A stretch of DNA of 64,000 nt from Pseudanabaena sp. M53BS1SP1A06MG (GTDB taxonomy: Bacteria > Cyanobacteriota > Cyanobacteriia > Pseudanabaenales > Pseudanabaenaceae): the NCBI GenBank assembly GCA_020404105.1, contig JADBWH010000084.1, positions 1 to 64,000 of the forward strand, written 5' to 3'. The notes beneath the pieces are model-generated. The model made no database searches. It was not told the origin of the DNA and saw only the letters and a list, made by a program, of their open reading frames with translations. Made by a program: the position numbers and the translations under genes. Shown here piece after piece: positions 17,911 through 25,809 of this stretch. Within the stretch, counting starts at the first letter, position 1. Each line of letters starts with the position of its first letter.

Positions 17911-18606
17911 TTAGAATTTCCTATTTATGATCGTAGGTGCGATCATTTCTGCACGTATCCAATCTTCTTGATTATCAATATCCTGTACACACCATCTTGG
18001 TATGATGATCGGTATGGAATGGCGATCAAAAATGCGTTTGCCCTCTAGCCAAGCCGATGGCTGTCCCCAGTAAAATTGTCCTGCATCATGGAGCGCTCTG
18101 GGCAAGTCCTGAGATCGCGTTAAAAAATGTTCTGGGAAAAACATATCGATCCCACCATCAGGATTTTCTGTAAATGCACGAAAGATCGGTGCAGCAAAGT
18201 CTGTTGCTGAAAATGCATAGCTCCAGCTACCAGACTCCAAAGCTTGTAAACCTCTGATCAGATCTTTGACCTGAACAAAAGGGGCGGTTGCATAAATACA
18301 ACAGACAGCAGAGACAACTAAACCTTGATCGATGAGCCATTGGGTTGCATGGGCAATTACCTCAGTTGTTCCTGCATAGTCGTTGGACAGATCGACGGGA
18401 CGTAAAAATGGAACTTCAGCTCCATAATTTCTGGCGACTTCAGCGATCTCCAGATCATCGGTCGAAACAATAATTTGGTCAAACAGTCCAGAAGCGATCG
18501 CTATTTCAATTGACCATGCAATCATTGGCTTGCCAAAAAAGTTCTTAATATTTTTGCGAGGAATACGTTTACTGCCTCCCCTTGCTGGAATAACTGCTAT
18601 GTTCAT
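17911..18606 (-). CDS. pseF: pseudaminic acid cytidylyltransferase (PseF)
   Basis: PseF activates pseudaminic acid with CTP to give CMP-Pse, the donor for glycosyltransferases. The 231 residues have the CMP-sugar synthetase signature at the start (IPARGGSKRIPRKNIKNFFG) and the IIVSTDDLEIA and LRP segments. The length agrees with PseF/NeuA proteins. A CMP-legionaminate or CMP-sialate synthetase would look similar, but PseB, PseC and PseG in the same cluster favour pseudaminate. Confidence 0.85.
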   Translation of the reverse strand: MNIAVIPARGGSKRIPRKNIKNFFGKPMIAWSIEIAIASGLFDQIIVSTDDLEIAEVARNYGAEVPFLRPVDLSNDYAGTTEVIAHATQWLIDQGLVVSAVCCIYATAPFVQVKDLIRGLQALESGSWSYAFSATDFAAPIFRAFTENPDGGIDMFFPEHFLTRSQDLPRALHDAGQFYWGQPSAWLEGKRIFDRHSIPIIIPRWCVQDIDNQEDWIRAEMIAPTIINRKF

Positions 18607-18629
18607 TTATCTAACCTTCTATCAAAATT

Positions 18630-19067
18630 TTAGGGTTCTGGCCAGAAGTCTGGATTGACAATTTCCTCCAATTTAAAGGGGCAAATTTCAGGGAAGTTAT
18701 CATCGGGTAAATCAGTTTCAGCGATCGCTAAATCTCTAGCTTCAGACCAACTTTCTGTCATTGCCTCATTGATGCGAGACTTTAATCCGGGATTACGACG
18801 CAGCAATTTATCGATTGATGTTCGCTGCACTCGGATTGTCGCTCGCCAACTGTTAGAACGTCTCCAGTGTTGCACTTGCCATTTAAGCAGATGAGCCACT
18901 AATTGCATCAAACGTGACTCCAACTGATCGTAATGACGATTACCCAAATCTGTTAGCTCCTCAATAAGATGAGATAAATCTAATTGATCAAACTGTCCCT
19001 GACGCAATAAACCTGATTGTTGATGCGCCCAACTATAAAAGTCAGTTTCATACAATGTGTCACTCAT
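18630..19067 (-). CDS. DUF29 family protein inside the pse cluster
   Basis: This 145-residue DUF29 protein (LYETDFYSWA, then LDLSHLIEELTDLG and FKLEEIVNPDFWPE) has a GGAG ribosome binding site seven bases before its ATG. It is 12 bases downstream of pseC and 23 bases upstream of pseF, so it is probably transcribed with them. DUF29 has no known role in sugar synthesis. Either it is a recently captured passenger or it serves the pathway in a way not described. Confidence 0.82.
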   Translation of the reverse strand: MSDTLYETDFYSWAHQQSGLLRQGQFDQLDLSHLIEELTDLGNRHYDQLESRLMQLVAHLLKWQVQHWRRSNSWRATIRVQRTSIDKLLRRNPGLKSRINEAMTESWSEARDLAIAETDLPDDNFPEICPFKLEEIVNPDFWPEP

Positions 19068-19079
19068 GTTGGTTCTCCA

Positions 19080-20246
19080 TTAGATCAAAACCTCTCTTAG
19101 ATTTTCAACTACGCGATTTTGATCTTCTTTGCTCAATCCATAATACAAAGGAATACTAATAGCGTCTGCATAATATGTCTCTGATTTGGGAAAATCTCCC
19201 CATTTAAATCCAATATTTTGATAATAAGGCTGGGTATGCACTGGAATATAGTGCAAGTTCACACCAATATCAGCTTGACGCAACTCTTCAAATACCTGTC
19301 GATGAGTTTTACTAATTTTGTCAAGATGTAAGCGAATTACATATAAGTGCCAGCTAGACTCAGTGTCTGGATGCTGGTGGGGCAAAGTAATCGGTAAATC
19401 CTGTAGTAGATGATTGTATCGCTGAGCTAAAAATCGCCGCCTATTCACAAATTCATCTAATCGTTGCATTTGACTTGCACCCAATGCTGCTTGGATATCG
19501 GTTATGCGGTAATTAAAACCTAGTTCTAATTGTTGATAATACCAAGCGCCGTGAGATTCTCCTTGCATTAAATTTGAATCACGGGTGATGCCATGCGATC
19601 GCAAACGAATTGATTTTTCATATAAATCTTGTCTATTGGTTAATACCATTCCCCCTTCACCCGTAGTAATGATCTTCACGGGATGGAAGCTAAAAACTGC
19701 TAAATCGGAAAATTCGCAGCAGCCAATCGGTTTATCTTGATATTTACCACCAATCGCATGGGAAGCATCTTCGATTACCTTAAACCCATATTGCCTAGAT
19801 AAATTCGCAATTTTGTCCATCTCACAAGATTGACCGGCAAAATGCACAGGAATTAGGACTTTAGGTAAACAGTTTTGTTCAGATGCTCTAACTAGTTTTT
19901 GTTCTAATTGCTCAATACTTAAATTATAAGTATGTGGATTGATATCTACAAAATCAACGTGAGCGTCACAATATAATCCACAGTTAGCGGAGGCAACAAA
20001 GGTATTGGGTGAAGTCCATAACCAATCATTTTCGCCTAGGTCGAGCGACAAACAAGCAATATGTAATGCAGCCGTAGCACTGGAAACAGCTACGGCATAG
20101 TTTACCCCACAATAATCAGCAACTATTTTTTCAAATCGATTAATTGCTGGACCTTGGGTTAGCCAGTCAGACTGCAACACATCTATTACTTGCTGAATAT
20201 CAGCCTGATTAATATCTTGTCGTCCGTACGGAATATAAAAACTCAT
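19080..20246 (-). CDS. pseC: UDP-4-amino-4,6-dideoxy-N-acetyl-beta-L-altrosamine transaminase (PseC)
   Basis: PseC transfers an amino group from glutamate to the 4-keto sugar made by PseB. The 388 residues have the DegT aminotransferase pattern with PLP lysine K191 in FSFHPVKIITTGEGG and the VIEDASHAIGG motif near 157-167. It overlaps pseB by 4 bases. The length and the IPYGRQDINQADI opening match PseC proteins. Confidence 0.9.
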   Translation of the reverse strand: MSFYIPYGRQDINQADIQQVIDVLQSDWLTQGPAINRFEKIVADYCGVNYAVAVSSATAALHIACLSLDLGENDWLWTSPNTFVASANCGLYCDAHVDFVDINPHTYNLSIEQLEQKLVRASEQNCLPKVLIPVHFAGQSCEMDKIANLSRQYGFKVIEDASHAIGGKYQDKPIGCCEFSDLAVFSFHPVKIITTGEGGMVLTNRQDLYEKSIRLRSHGITRDSNLMQGESHGAWYYQQLELGFNYRITDIQAALGASQMQRLDEFVNRRRFLAQRYNHLLQDLPITLPHQHPDTESSWHLYVIRLHLDKISKTHRQVFEELRQADIGVNLHYIPVHTQPYYQNIGFKWGDFPKSETYYADAISIPLYYGLSKEDQNRVVENLREVLI

Positions 20247-21253
20247 ATAGCAAAGCTTGGATCGACATGGGCTTTAAGTAGTGATCTTAATTCATCAATG
20301 GTCAAAAAATGAGGGTTTTGCCCTGAATTGTAGCTAAACCCAGCTTCTACTTTTGTTGCCCCAGATTGTACGTATTGATCTATGAGGTTTCTACTAGTTG
20401 GCAAAATTGCATAATAAGCACCACAATCTACCGTAGTAAAAGCATCTGAGGTTGTAATCATTTCTTCATGCACTTTTTCTCCTGCTCTAATGCCGACAAT
20501 ACGCTGCTCACAATTTGGAGCGATCGCTGTAGCTACATCGGTAATTCGGTAAGATGGAATTTTAGGTACGAAAATCTCTCCTCCCCAAGCATTCTCAATA
20601 GTCCAGATCACCATTTTTACGCCTTCTTCAAGAGTGATATTAAATCGAGTCATTTGCGGGTCAGTAATTGGTAAAACCCCTTCATGGCGCTTCTGCAAGA
20701 AAAAAGGAATTACAGACCCCCTCGAACCCATCACATTGCCGTAACGTACCACGCTTAAACGGAGATCTCGCAAACCTCTGATATTGTTTGCTGCAACAAA
20801 TAACTTGTCAGAGCATAGCTTCGTTGCTCCGTACAAATTAATCGGGGCTGCTGCTTTATCGGTTGATAGAGCCACAACACGCTTTACCCCACTATCTAAG
20901 GCTGCTTCAATTACATTTTCAGACCCTAATACATTGGTACGAATAAATTCAATTGGGTTATACTCAGCCGTAGGTACTTGCTTTAATGCTGCGGCATGAA
21001 CCACTATATCAATACCTTCACAGGCTCGAGTTAGCCTTTTTGCATCTCTGATATCACCAATAAAATAGCGCACTCCAAGATATTTATCAGGTGAAAACTT
21101 TTGAGCCATTTCAAACTGTTTTAACTCATCCCGTGAATAAATTACTAATCGATGAATATTGGGGAATTTTTGTAATATTACTTCTACAAATTTTTTGCCG
21201 AAAGAGCCAGTCCCCCCCGTCACTAGAATTGAAGTTTTTTCATTGATTCTCAT
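20243..21253 (-). CDS. pseB: UDP-N-acetylglucosamine 4,6-dehydratase, inverting (PseB)
   Basis: PseB dehydrates UDP-GlcNAc at C4/C6 and inverts C5, the first step of pseudaminic acid synthesis. The 336 residues have the NAD(P) site VTGGTGSFGKKF at the start, the STDKA motif (T131, D132, K133) and the YGATK motif (Y141, K145). It is the first gene of the minus-strand cluster, and the 240 bases upstream (21254-21492) have no gene, so the operon promoter should lie there. Confidence 0.92.
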   Translation of the reverse strand: MRINEKTSILVTGGTGSFGKKFVEVILQKFPNIHRLVIYSRDELKQFEMAQKFSPDKYLGVRYFIGDIRDAKRLTRACEGIDIVVHAAALKQVPTAEYNPIEFIRTNVLGSENVIEAALDSGVKRVVALSTDKAAAPINLYGATKLCSDKLFVAANNIRGLRDLRLSVVRYGNVMGSRGSVIPFFLQKRHEGVLPITDPQMTRFNITLEEGVKMVIWTIENAWGGEIFVPKIPSYRITDVATAIAPNCEQRIVGIRAGEKVHEEMITTSDAFTTVDCGAYYAILPTSRNLIDQYVQSGATKVEAGFSYNSGQNPHFLTIDELRSLLKAHVDPSFAI

Positions 21254-21492
21254 AAGAAATAATTAATTTAGATATAGCCACAATTAAGCCAATTACTATC
21301 GTTAAGTGAATGTATGGATAGTATTTTGTCATAATTGTACAAGCCTAGCTTTTAGCTTTAGGATTTCCCAAAGCATGAATAGGTATTTTATTCAGACAGC
21401 TGCTCATTTTAACAAGCTTCTTGAGATATTAACAGACATTGATTATATTACCACTCTTCAAAATATCTTTATCAAGATATAGCAATTCTCAA

Positions 21493-22053
21493 TCACTTGT
21501 AGATTTTGGGATTTTCAGCTTTAACCAGTTTTAGTACTGAGTTCCTAAGGTTGTTAATTGTCTGTGCATCTTCTTCCTCAGAACTGTAAGTTGCGTCAGG
21601 TGGAATGACATTAGACTCTTGATCTTCTTGATCTGTTGAATTTTGAGCAAGGCGATCGCATAGAGCATCAAGATGTGTCGCTAGCTTGACAGGCACATGA
21701 GGTGAAACTAAATCAAGATTAGGATGATTTGGCAAATCATCACATGGACAGCAAACAGGGGTGCGGGGACCGATACCTATGGTTGGGACAAGCAAGTTAC
21801 AACGGGCACAAGCAATAATTTCCCATTGACTGCTCAGTAAGTCACTAATAGTTTGACTAGTACCACTTAAATGAGCTTCTTGAGCTTGATTCGTACTAAT
21901 TTTAAACCAGAGGTTGTTGAAAATTGTTGAATACCTCTCGCCCTGTAGGATTTTATGGATATGCACTGGTTTATTCTGTGTAGACAAACTCAAGGTTTTA
22001 CCCATCTGCATCCATTGGGCTAGATATTTTTTGACTAAGGTTCGTGATGCCAT
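21493..22053 (-). CDS. hypothetical protein with Cys-rich putative zinc ribbon
   Basis: I do not recognise this 186-residue protein. It has a CARC motif followed about 15 residues later by a CCPC motif, which could bind zinc, and an acidic C-terminal part (DQEDQES and SSEEEDAQ). The frame opens at 22119, but AAAGG lies nine bases before the ATG at 22053 (MASRTLVKKYLAQW), which I chose. It is divergent from the devA gene. DNA- or RNA-binding is possible but unsupported. Confidence 0.6.
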   Translation of the reverse strand: MASRTLVKKYLAQWMQMGKTLSLSTQNKPVHIHKILQGERYSTIFNNLWFKISTNQAQEAHLSGTSQTISDLLSSQWEIIACARCNLLVPTIGIGPRTPVCCPCDDLPNHPNLDLVSPHVPVKLATHLDALCDRLAQNSTDQEDQESNVIPPDATYSSEEEDAQTINNLRNSVLKLVKAENPKIYK

Positions 22054-22193
22054 AAATTTGAACCTTTGATAAATAATCAAATTAGATTGCTGAAGACAGG
22101 CAATAAATATACCTATCATAGCTAATATAGTCTGAGAGCTTCATAAATAATCTGAATAAATCTTGTACTTTGCCGTTTTAGGTTGGTTAGACT

Positions 22194-22970
22194 ATGCTCG
22201 AAACTATTTCTGATCCTTCGCCAGTCTCTTTGAATCAAAATATAGAAGCATCGATTCAAATTCGCAACTTAAATTTTCACTACGGTGAAGGTGATTTATT
22301 TAAGCAGGTTTTGTTCGATATCAATTTGGATGTCTATCCTGGGCAAATTGTGATTCTGACGGGACCATCTGGATCGGGTAAGACGACGTTATTAACTTTG
22401 ATAGGGGCTTTACGCACGATTCAAGATGGGAGTCTCAAGGTTTTGGGGCAAGAATTGAGGAGCTTGCATCCTAAAAAATTAGTGCAAATTCGCAAAAACA
22501 TTGGTTTTATTTTTCAAGCCCATAATCTCTTCCATTCTTTGACTGCTAGACAAAATGTAATGATGTCAACGGATCTATATCCCAATGATTTTCATAATGT
22601 TGCCCCTGCAAGTCGAGCCGCAGAAATTCTCGGACAATTGGGGCTAGCAGAAAGGGTTGACTACAAGCCCCATGCGCTATCGGGTGGGCAAAAACAACGG
22701 GTGGCGATCGCACGTGCTTTGGTAAATCGACCTAAGTTAATTCTGGCAGATGAGCCAACGGCGGCTTTAGACAAAAAATCGGGGCGTGATGTGGTGACTT
22801 TGATGCAAAAAATGGCGAAGGAGGAAAACATCACAATTTTGATGGTGACTCACGATAACCGCATCCTTGATGTAGCCGATCGCATTATCAACCTAGTAGA
22901 CGGCAATCTCGAATCAGATAATGTCGTGAATACAGACATAACTAATGATGCACGTACGTTTATGTTGTAA
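22194..22970 (+). CDS. devA: DevA-type ABC transporter ATP-binding protein
   Basis: A 258-residue ABC ATPase with Walker A GPSGSGKTT near residue 60, signature LSGGQKQRVAIARA near 162 and Walker B LILADEPTA. Its length and LNFHYGEGDLFKQVLFDI opening resemble DevA, the ATPase of the DevBCA exporter that exports heterocyst glycolipids in filamentous species. No DevB (membrane fusion) or DevC (permease) gene is adjacent, so it either works with subunits encoded elsewhere or is an orphan of the MacB/LolD class. Seven bases separate it from the next gene. Confidence 0.78.
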   Translation: MLETISDPSPVSLNQNIEASIQIRNLNFHYGEGDLFKQVLFDINLDVYPGQIVILTGPSGSGKTTLLTLIGALRTIQDGSLKVLGQELRSLHPKKLVQIRKNIGFIFQAHNLFHSLTARQNVMMSTDLYPNDFHNVAPASRAAEILGQLGLAERVDYKPHALSGGQKQRVAIARALVNRPKLILADEPTAALDKKSGRDVVTLMQKMAKEENITILMVTHDNRILDVADRIINLVDGNLESDNVVNTDITNDARTFML

Positions 22971-22977
22971 ATAATCA

Positions 22978-23376
22978 ATGACCCTTACTATTAATAGAAA
23001 AGCCTATGGGGATTTACTGGCAGAAATTCAGCCTCAAGTAATTACAAATGATGCTGAAAATGAAATTGCTCTACAAAATATTGAAAAACTGTTAGCAATT
23101 CCCCAACCTACAGCCGAAGAAGAAAGGATTCTACAGTTGCTTCTTACTTTGGTTGAAAAATATGAAGATGAACATTATCCAATGAATAATGCTTCACCTT
23201 TGGATATTCTCTTGCATTTAATGGAATCTAATGATTTAAAGCAAGCCGATCTAGTGAATGTAATTGGCTCAAGCGGCGTTGTGTCAGAAGTTGTCAACGG
23301 CAAAAGGCAAATCAGCAAAAATCAAGCACAAGCACTTGGCAAGTTCTTTCATGTCGATCCTAAGTTGTTTTTGTAG
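22978..23376 (+). CDS. HigA-like antitoxin with helix-turn-helix domain
   Basis: The 132 residues resemble HigA-type proteins: a variable N-terminal half with a LTLVEKYEDEHYP helix, then an Xre-like helix-turn-helix (LMESNDLKQADLVNVIGSSGVVSEVVNGKRQISKNQAQALG). A HigB-like toxin would be expected just upstream, but that place is taken by devA, seven bases away. It may be an orphan antitoxin, or a regulator borrowed from one. It could bind the devA promoter region. Confidence 0.75.
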   Translation: MTLTINRKAYGDLLAEIQPQVITNDAENEIALQNIEKLLAIPQPTAEEERILQLLLTLVEKYEDEHYPMNNASPLDILLHLMESNDLKQADLVNVIGSSGVVSEVVNGKRQISKNQAQALGKFFHVDPKLFL

Positions 23377-23448
23377 AGACAAACTGTAATTTGATTACGC
23401 TAGAATCATTGCTCAATATATCATCCTAATTTAATTGGAGATATGTCC

Positions 23449-24096
23449 ATGCTCATTGCTTCACCTATCCTAAAAAATCATGAATCCACTGAGAATCGCA
23501 TCACCCTTGAAGGGATTCGCTGGTCAACCTATGAGAATATCCTTGAGGATGCTGGTAGCGATCGCCACTGGCGGATTGCCTATGATTGTGGCAGTCTAGA
23601 AATCAGTATGCCGAAATTTGAGCATGAAGTCCCTAATCGGTTTCTGGCTAGTCTGATCGAGTCGATCGCCGATGAATTGGGACTAGAGATCTTAAATGCA
23701 GGTTCTTTGCGACTTGATCGTGAGGATTTGGCTAAAGCGATCGAGCCAGATACTTGCTTTTATATTCAGAATGAGGCTGTCGTTCGCAACTTACGCACCA
23801 TTTCCTTACCCGAAAATCCACCACCAGATTTAGCGATCGAGTCAGACTATACAAATTCCTCGATTAATAAATTGTCGCTATATGCTGCCTTAGGCGTACC
23901 TGAACTATGGCGTATTCAAAATAATGCGATCGCGGTTTATGTTTTGCAAAATGGTGAATATGATCGTGTTGCAACAAGTCTGATCTTTCCCTTATTTCCA
24001 ATCGCTGAATTTCCTATGCTGCTAGAGCGTAGTCAAGCAGAAGGTCAGAGAACGGCTGTACGTGCCTTTCGAGAACTAGTTCGTAATCGGCTTTAA
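23449..24096 (+). CDS. Uma2 family protein (DUF820)
   Basis: The 215 residues have the Uma2 pattern: EGIRWSTYENILE near the start, the FEHEVPN segment, the IEPDTCFYI and PPDLAIESDYTNSS strands with acidic residues, and the LYAALGVPELWRI block. Two starts are in frame; a GGAG lies two bases before the ATG at 23443 but eight bases before the one at 23449, so the latter is preferred. Role unknown; third Uma2 copy in the window and unlike the others in detail. Confidence 0.8.
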   Translation: MLIASPILKNHESTENRITLEGIRWSTYENILEDAGSDRHWRIAYDCGSLEISMPKFEHEVPNRFLASLIESIADELGLEILNAGSLRLDREDLAKAIEPDTCFYIQNEAVVRNLRTISLPENPPPDLAIESDYTNSSINKLSLYAALGVPELWRIQNNAIAVYVLQNGEYDRVATSLIFPLFPIAEFPMLLERSQAEGQRTAVRAFRELVRNRL

Positions 24097-24101
24097 AAAT
24101 A

Positions 24102-24359
24102 TTATTTATCAAGACGGACGACATACCATTGCCATGTGCCGCGATCGCCACAATCGAGATCACAGGCAGTCTTAATGAGGCGTTGTACCTGTTCGGGGAT
24201 CGTTTTGAGGTTTTGTAAATCGCGAGGCAGTTCGTCTTGCATATCGACTAACAAATCATGCAAAAGCTTTTCTAATTCGGGCTGAGTCACAAACTGTTCT
24301 TGCATATCGGGCGGCAGCACCACATAAGTGTCTTCGTAGTACATCATGCTGCTTGGCAT
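24102..24359 (-). CDS. CRR7-like protein (chlororespiratory reduction 7)
   Basis: This 85-residue protein resembles the CRR7 family (PF12095), known from plants and cyanobacteria, where it is needed for the photosynthetic NDH-1 complex. Its family features are the YYEDTYVVL opening, the ELEKLLHDLL helix, the DELPRDLQNL core and the WYVVRL ending. The frame extends back to 24446, but that start overlaps scpB; the internal ATG at 24359 gives the family length. Divergent from scpB. Confidence 0.7.
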   Translation of the reverse strand: MPSSMMYYEDTYVVLPPDMQEQFVTQPELEKLLHDLLVDMQDELPRDLQNLKTIPEQVQRLIKTACDLDCGDRGTWQWYVVRLDK

Positions 24360-24419
24360 ATCGGTTCTCAGAATATTGTAAATTTTTTGGGAAGTGTCGT
24401 CTGTGTGTAAAATTTTAGC

Positions 24420-25058
24420 ATGACGAATGAAGTGCCTTTTGAACAACCCATAGAGCCAACTGAGCTAGAGCCTGAAGCGTCTTCAAACTCAGAAGATGCT
24501 GCTGATTTTATTGAGCCTGATGAACACGAAGAAGCCTTTGCTTTATCAATGGAATTGTATGAGCAACCAGAATTACCGATCGTTCAATCACTTAAACAAA
24601 AGGTAGAGGCAGTTTTATATCTCAAGGGACAGCCCATGAATTTGGCGGCGATCGCGGCGGCTTTGGGTTGCGAAGTTGAGGATGCGGAAATGGGGTTAAT
24701 CGACTTGATTACAGAATATGCCCATCGTGATAGCGCTTTAGAAATTGTGGAAACCGATGTGGGGTTTTCGTTACGATTGCGCTCTGAGTTTGAGGATTTA
24801 GTCCATAAGCTCATTCCTGTGGATTTGGGGCGTGGGGCTTTACGGACTTTGGCAGCGATCGCCTTGAAAAAAAATATTGTGCAGTCAGAATTGATCGAGC
24901 TGCGTGGGGCGGGAGCCTATCAACATGTGCAAGAACTTGTCGAGCAAGGCTTTGTGAAAAAGAAAAGACAGGCAGATGGTGGGCGATCGTCTGTACTACA
25001 AGTAACTGCCAAGTTTCATCAATATTTTGAAATTGATGATTTGACTAAATTGATTTAG
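24420..25058 (+). CDS. scpB: segregation and condensation protein B (ScpB)
   Basis: ScpB is a winged-helix subunit of the SMC-ScpA-ScpB condensin that organises the chromosome. The core from about residue 58 reads LKQKVEAVLYLKGQPMN, with the second winged helix near DLGRGALRTLAAIALKK and a VEQGFVKKKRQADGG turn. The first 50 residues are a long acidic tail typical of cyanobacterial ScpB. Length 212. No scpA is adjacent. Confidence 0.88.
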   Translation: MTNEVPFEQPIEPTELEPEASSNSEDAADFIEPDEHEEAFALSMELYEQPELPIVQSLKQKVEAVLYLKGQPMNLAAIAAALGCEVEDAEMGLIDLITEYAHRDSALEIVETDVGFSLRLRSEFEDLVHKLIPVDLGRGALRTLAAIALKKNIVQSELIELRGAGAYQHVQELVEQGFVKKKRQADGGRSSVLQVTAKFHQYFEIDDLTKLI

Positions 25059-25127
25059 GTTCATTTGATATTTATTTCGTCACTCTCATGTAATCTTGCC
25101 ATAACTTAATTTATTGCGAGAAAAATC

Positions 25128-25790
25128 ATGGGATATAAAAAAGGTGATAACTATGAGCAAAATATTTTTGATTTATTGTCTTCAAAAGGATTAATTGCGA
25201 CTGGCTCAACTAGAGGTGGGGCAGGAAATGCAACGGATATCAAGTTTCTATACAATTCTCAGGAATACAATCTAGAGGTTAAACTCGATCTTGAGGCTGA
25301 TTACGGACAGAAAATGTTGCGATGGGATAATGGAATTTGGGGTTGGTGTGTTGATGATGCTGTGACTGCATTTTATACATCTGTTGGAGTTTTAGATATC
25401 GTTAATGCTAAAAACCTCATTCCTAATCGATATTCCATACCCAGAGATGAAATTACTGTGCAACAGAAAAAGCAAGATCAAAAAGCTTTTGAAGATAAAT
25501 TAGAAATCGATATTAATAGTTTATATGATTTTTATGGTGATAAAAATTGTTACTATATTCAGATTGGTGGATACGGGTTTTATCATCTCAAACGAGATAT
25601 TCTCCATCTAGGTACACCACAACTTAATTGTAAAATGAACTTGAGATTTAGAGCTAAGACTAACCACAGTAATCCAGTTTATAAGTATAGTTTCTATGCA
25701 GTTTTAAAAGTAGATAAAAAAGGAAAGCCCAAAAAATCTTACTATGATCTTGAACAAAGAGATGGGCGTATATTTCCCCCAATCATCTAA
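25128..25790 (+). CDS. putative type II restriction endonuclease (PD-(D/E)XK-like)
   Basis: This 220-residue protein has no obvious named relative. It does have the residues of a PD-(D/E)XK nuclease in the right order: E10 in an early helix, D37 in NATDIKF, and E50 and K52 in LEVKLD. A GGAGNATD motif precedes the catalytic strand. It ends 20 bases from the end of the convergent cytosine methyltransferase, the usual arrangement of a restriction-modification pair. The recognition sequence cannot be read from the protein. Confidence 0.7.
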   Translation: MGYKKGDNYEQNIFDLLSSKGLIATGSTRGGAGNATDIKFLYNSQEYNLEVKLDLEADYGQKMLRWDNGIWGWCVDDAVTAFYTSVGVLDIVNAKNLIPNRYSIPRDEITVQQKKQDQKAFEDKLEIDINSLYDFYGDKNCYYIQIGGYGFYHLKRDILHLGTPQLNCKMNLRFRAKTNHSNPVYKYSFYAVLKVDKKGKPKKSYYDLEQRDGRIFPPII

Positions 25791-25809
25791 ATTTAATGTG
25801 TTCTACAAT

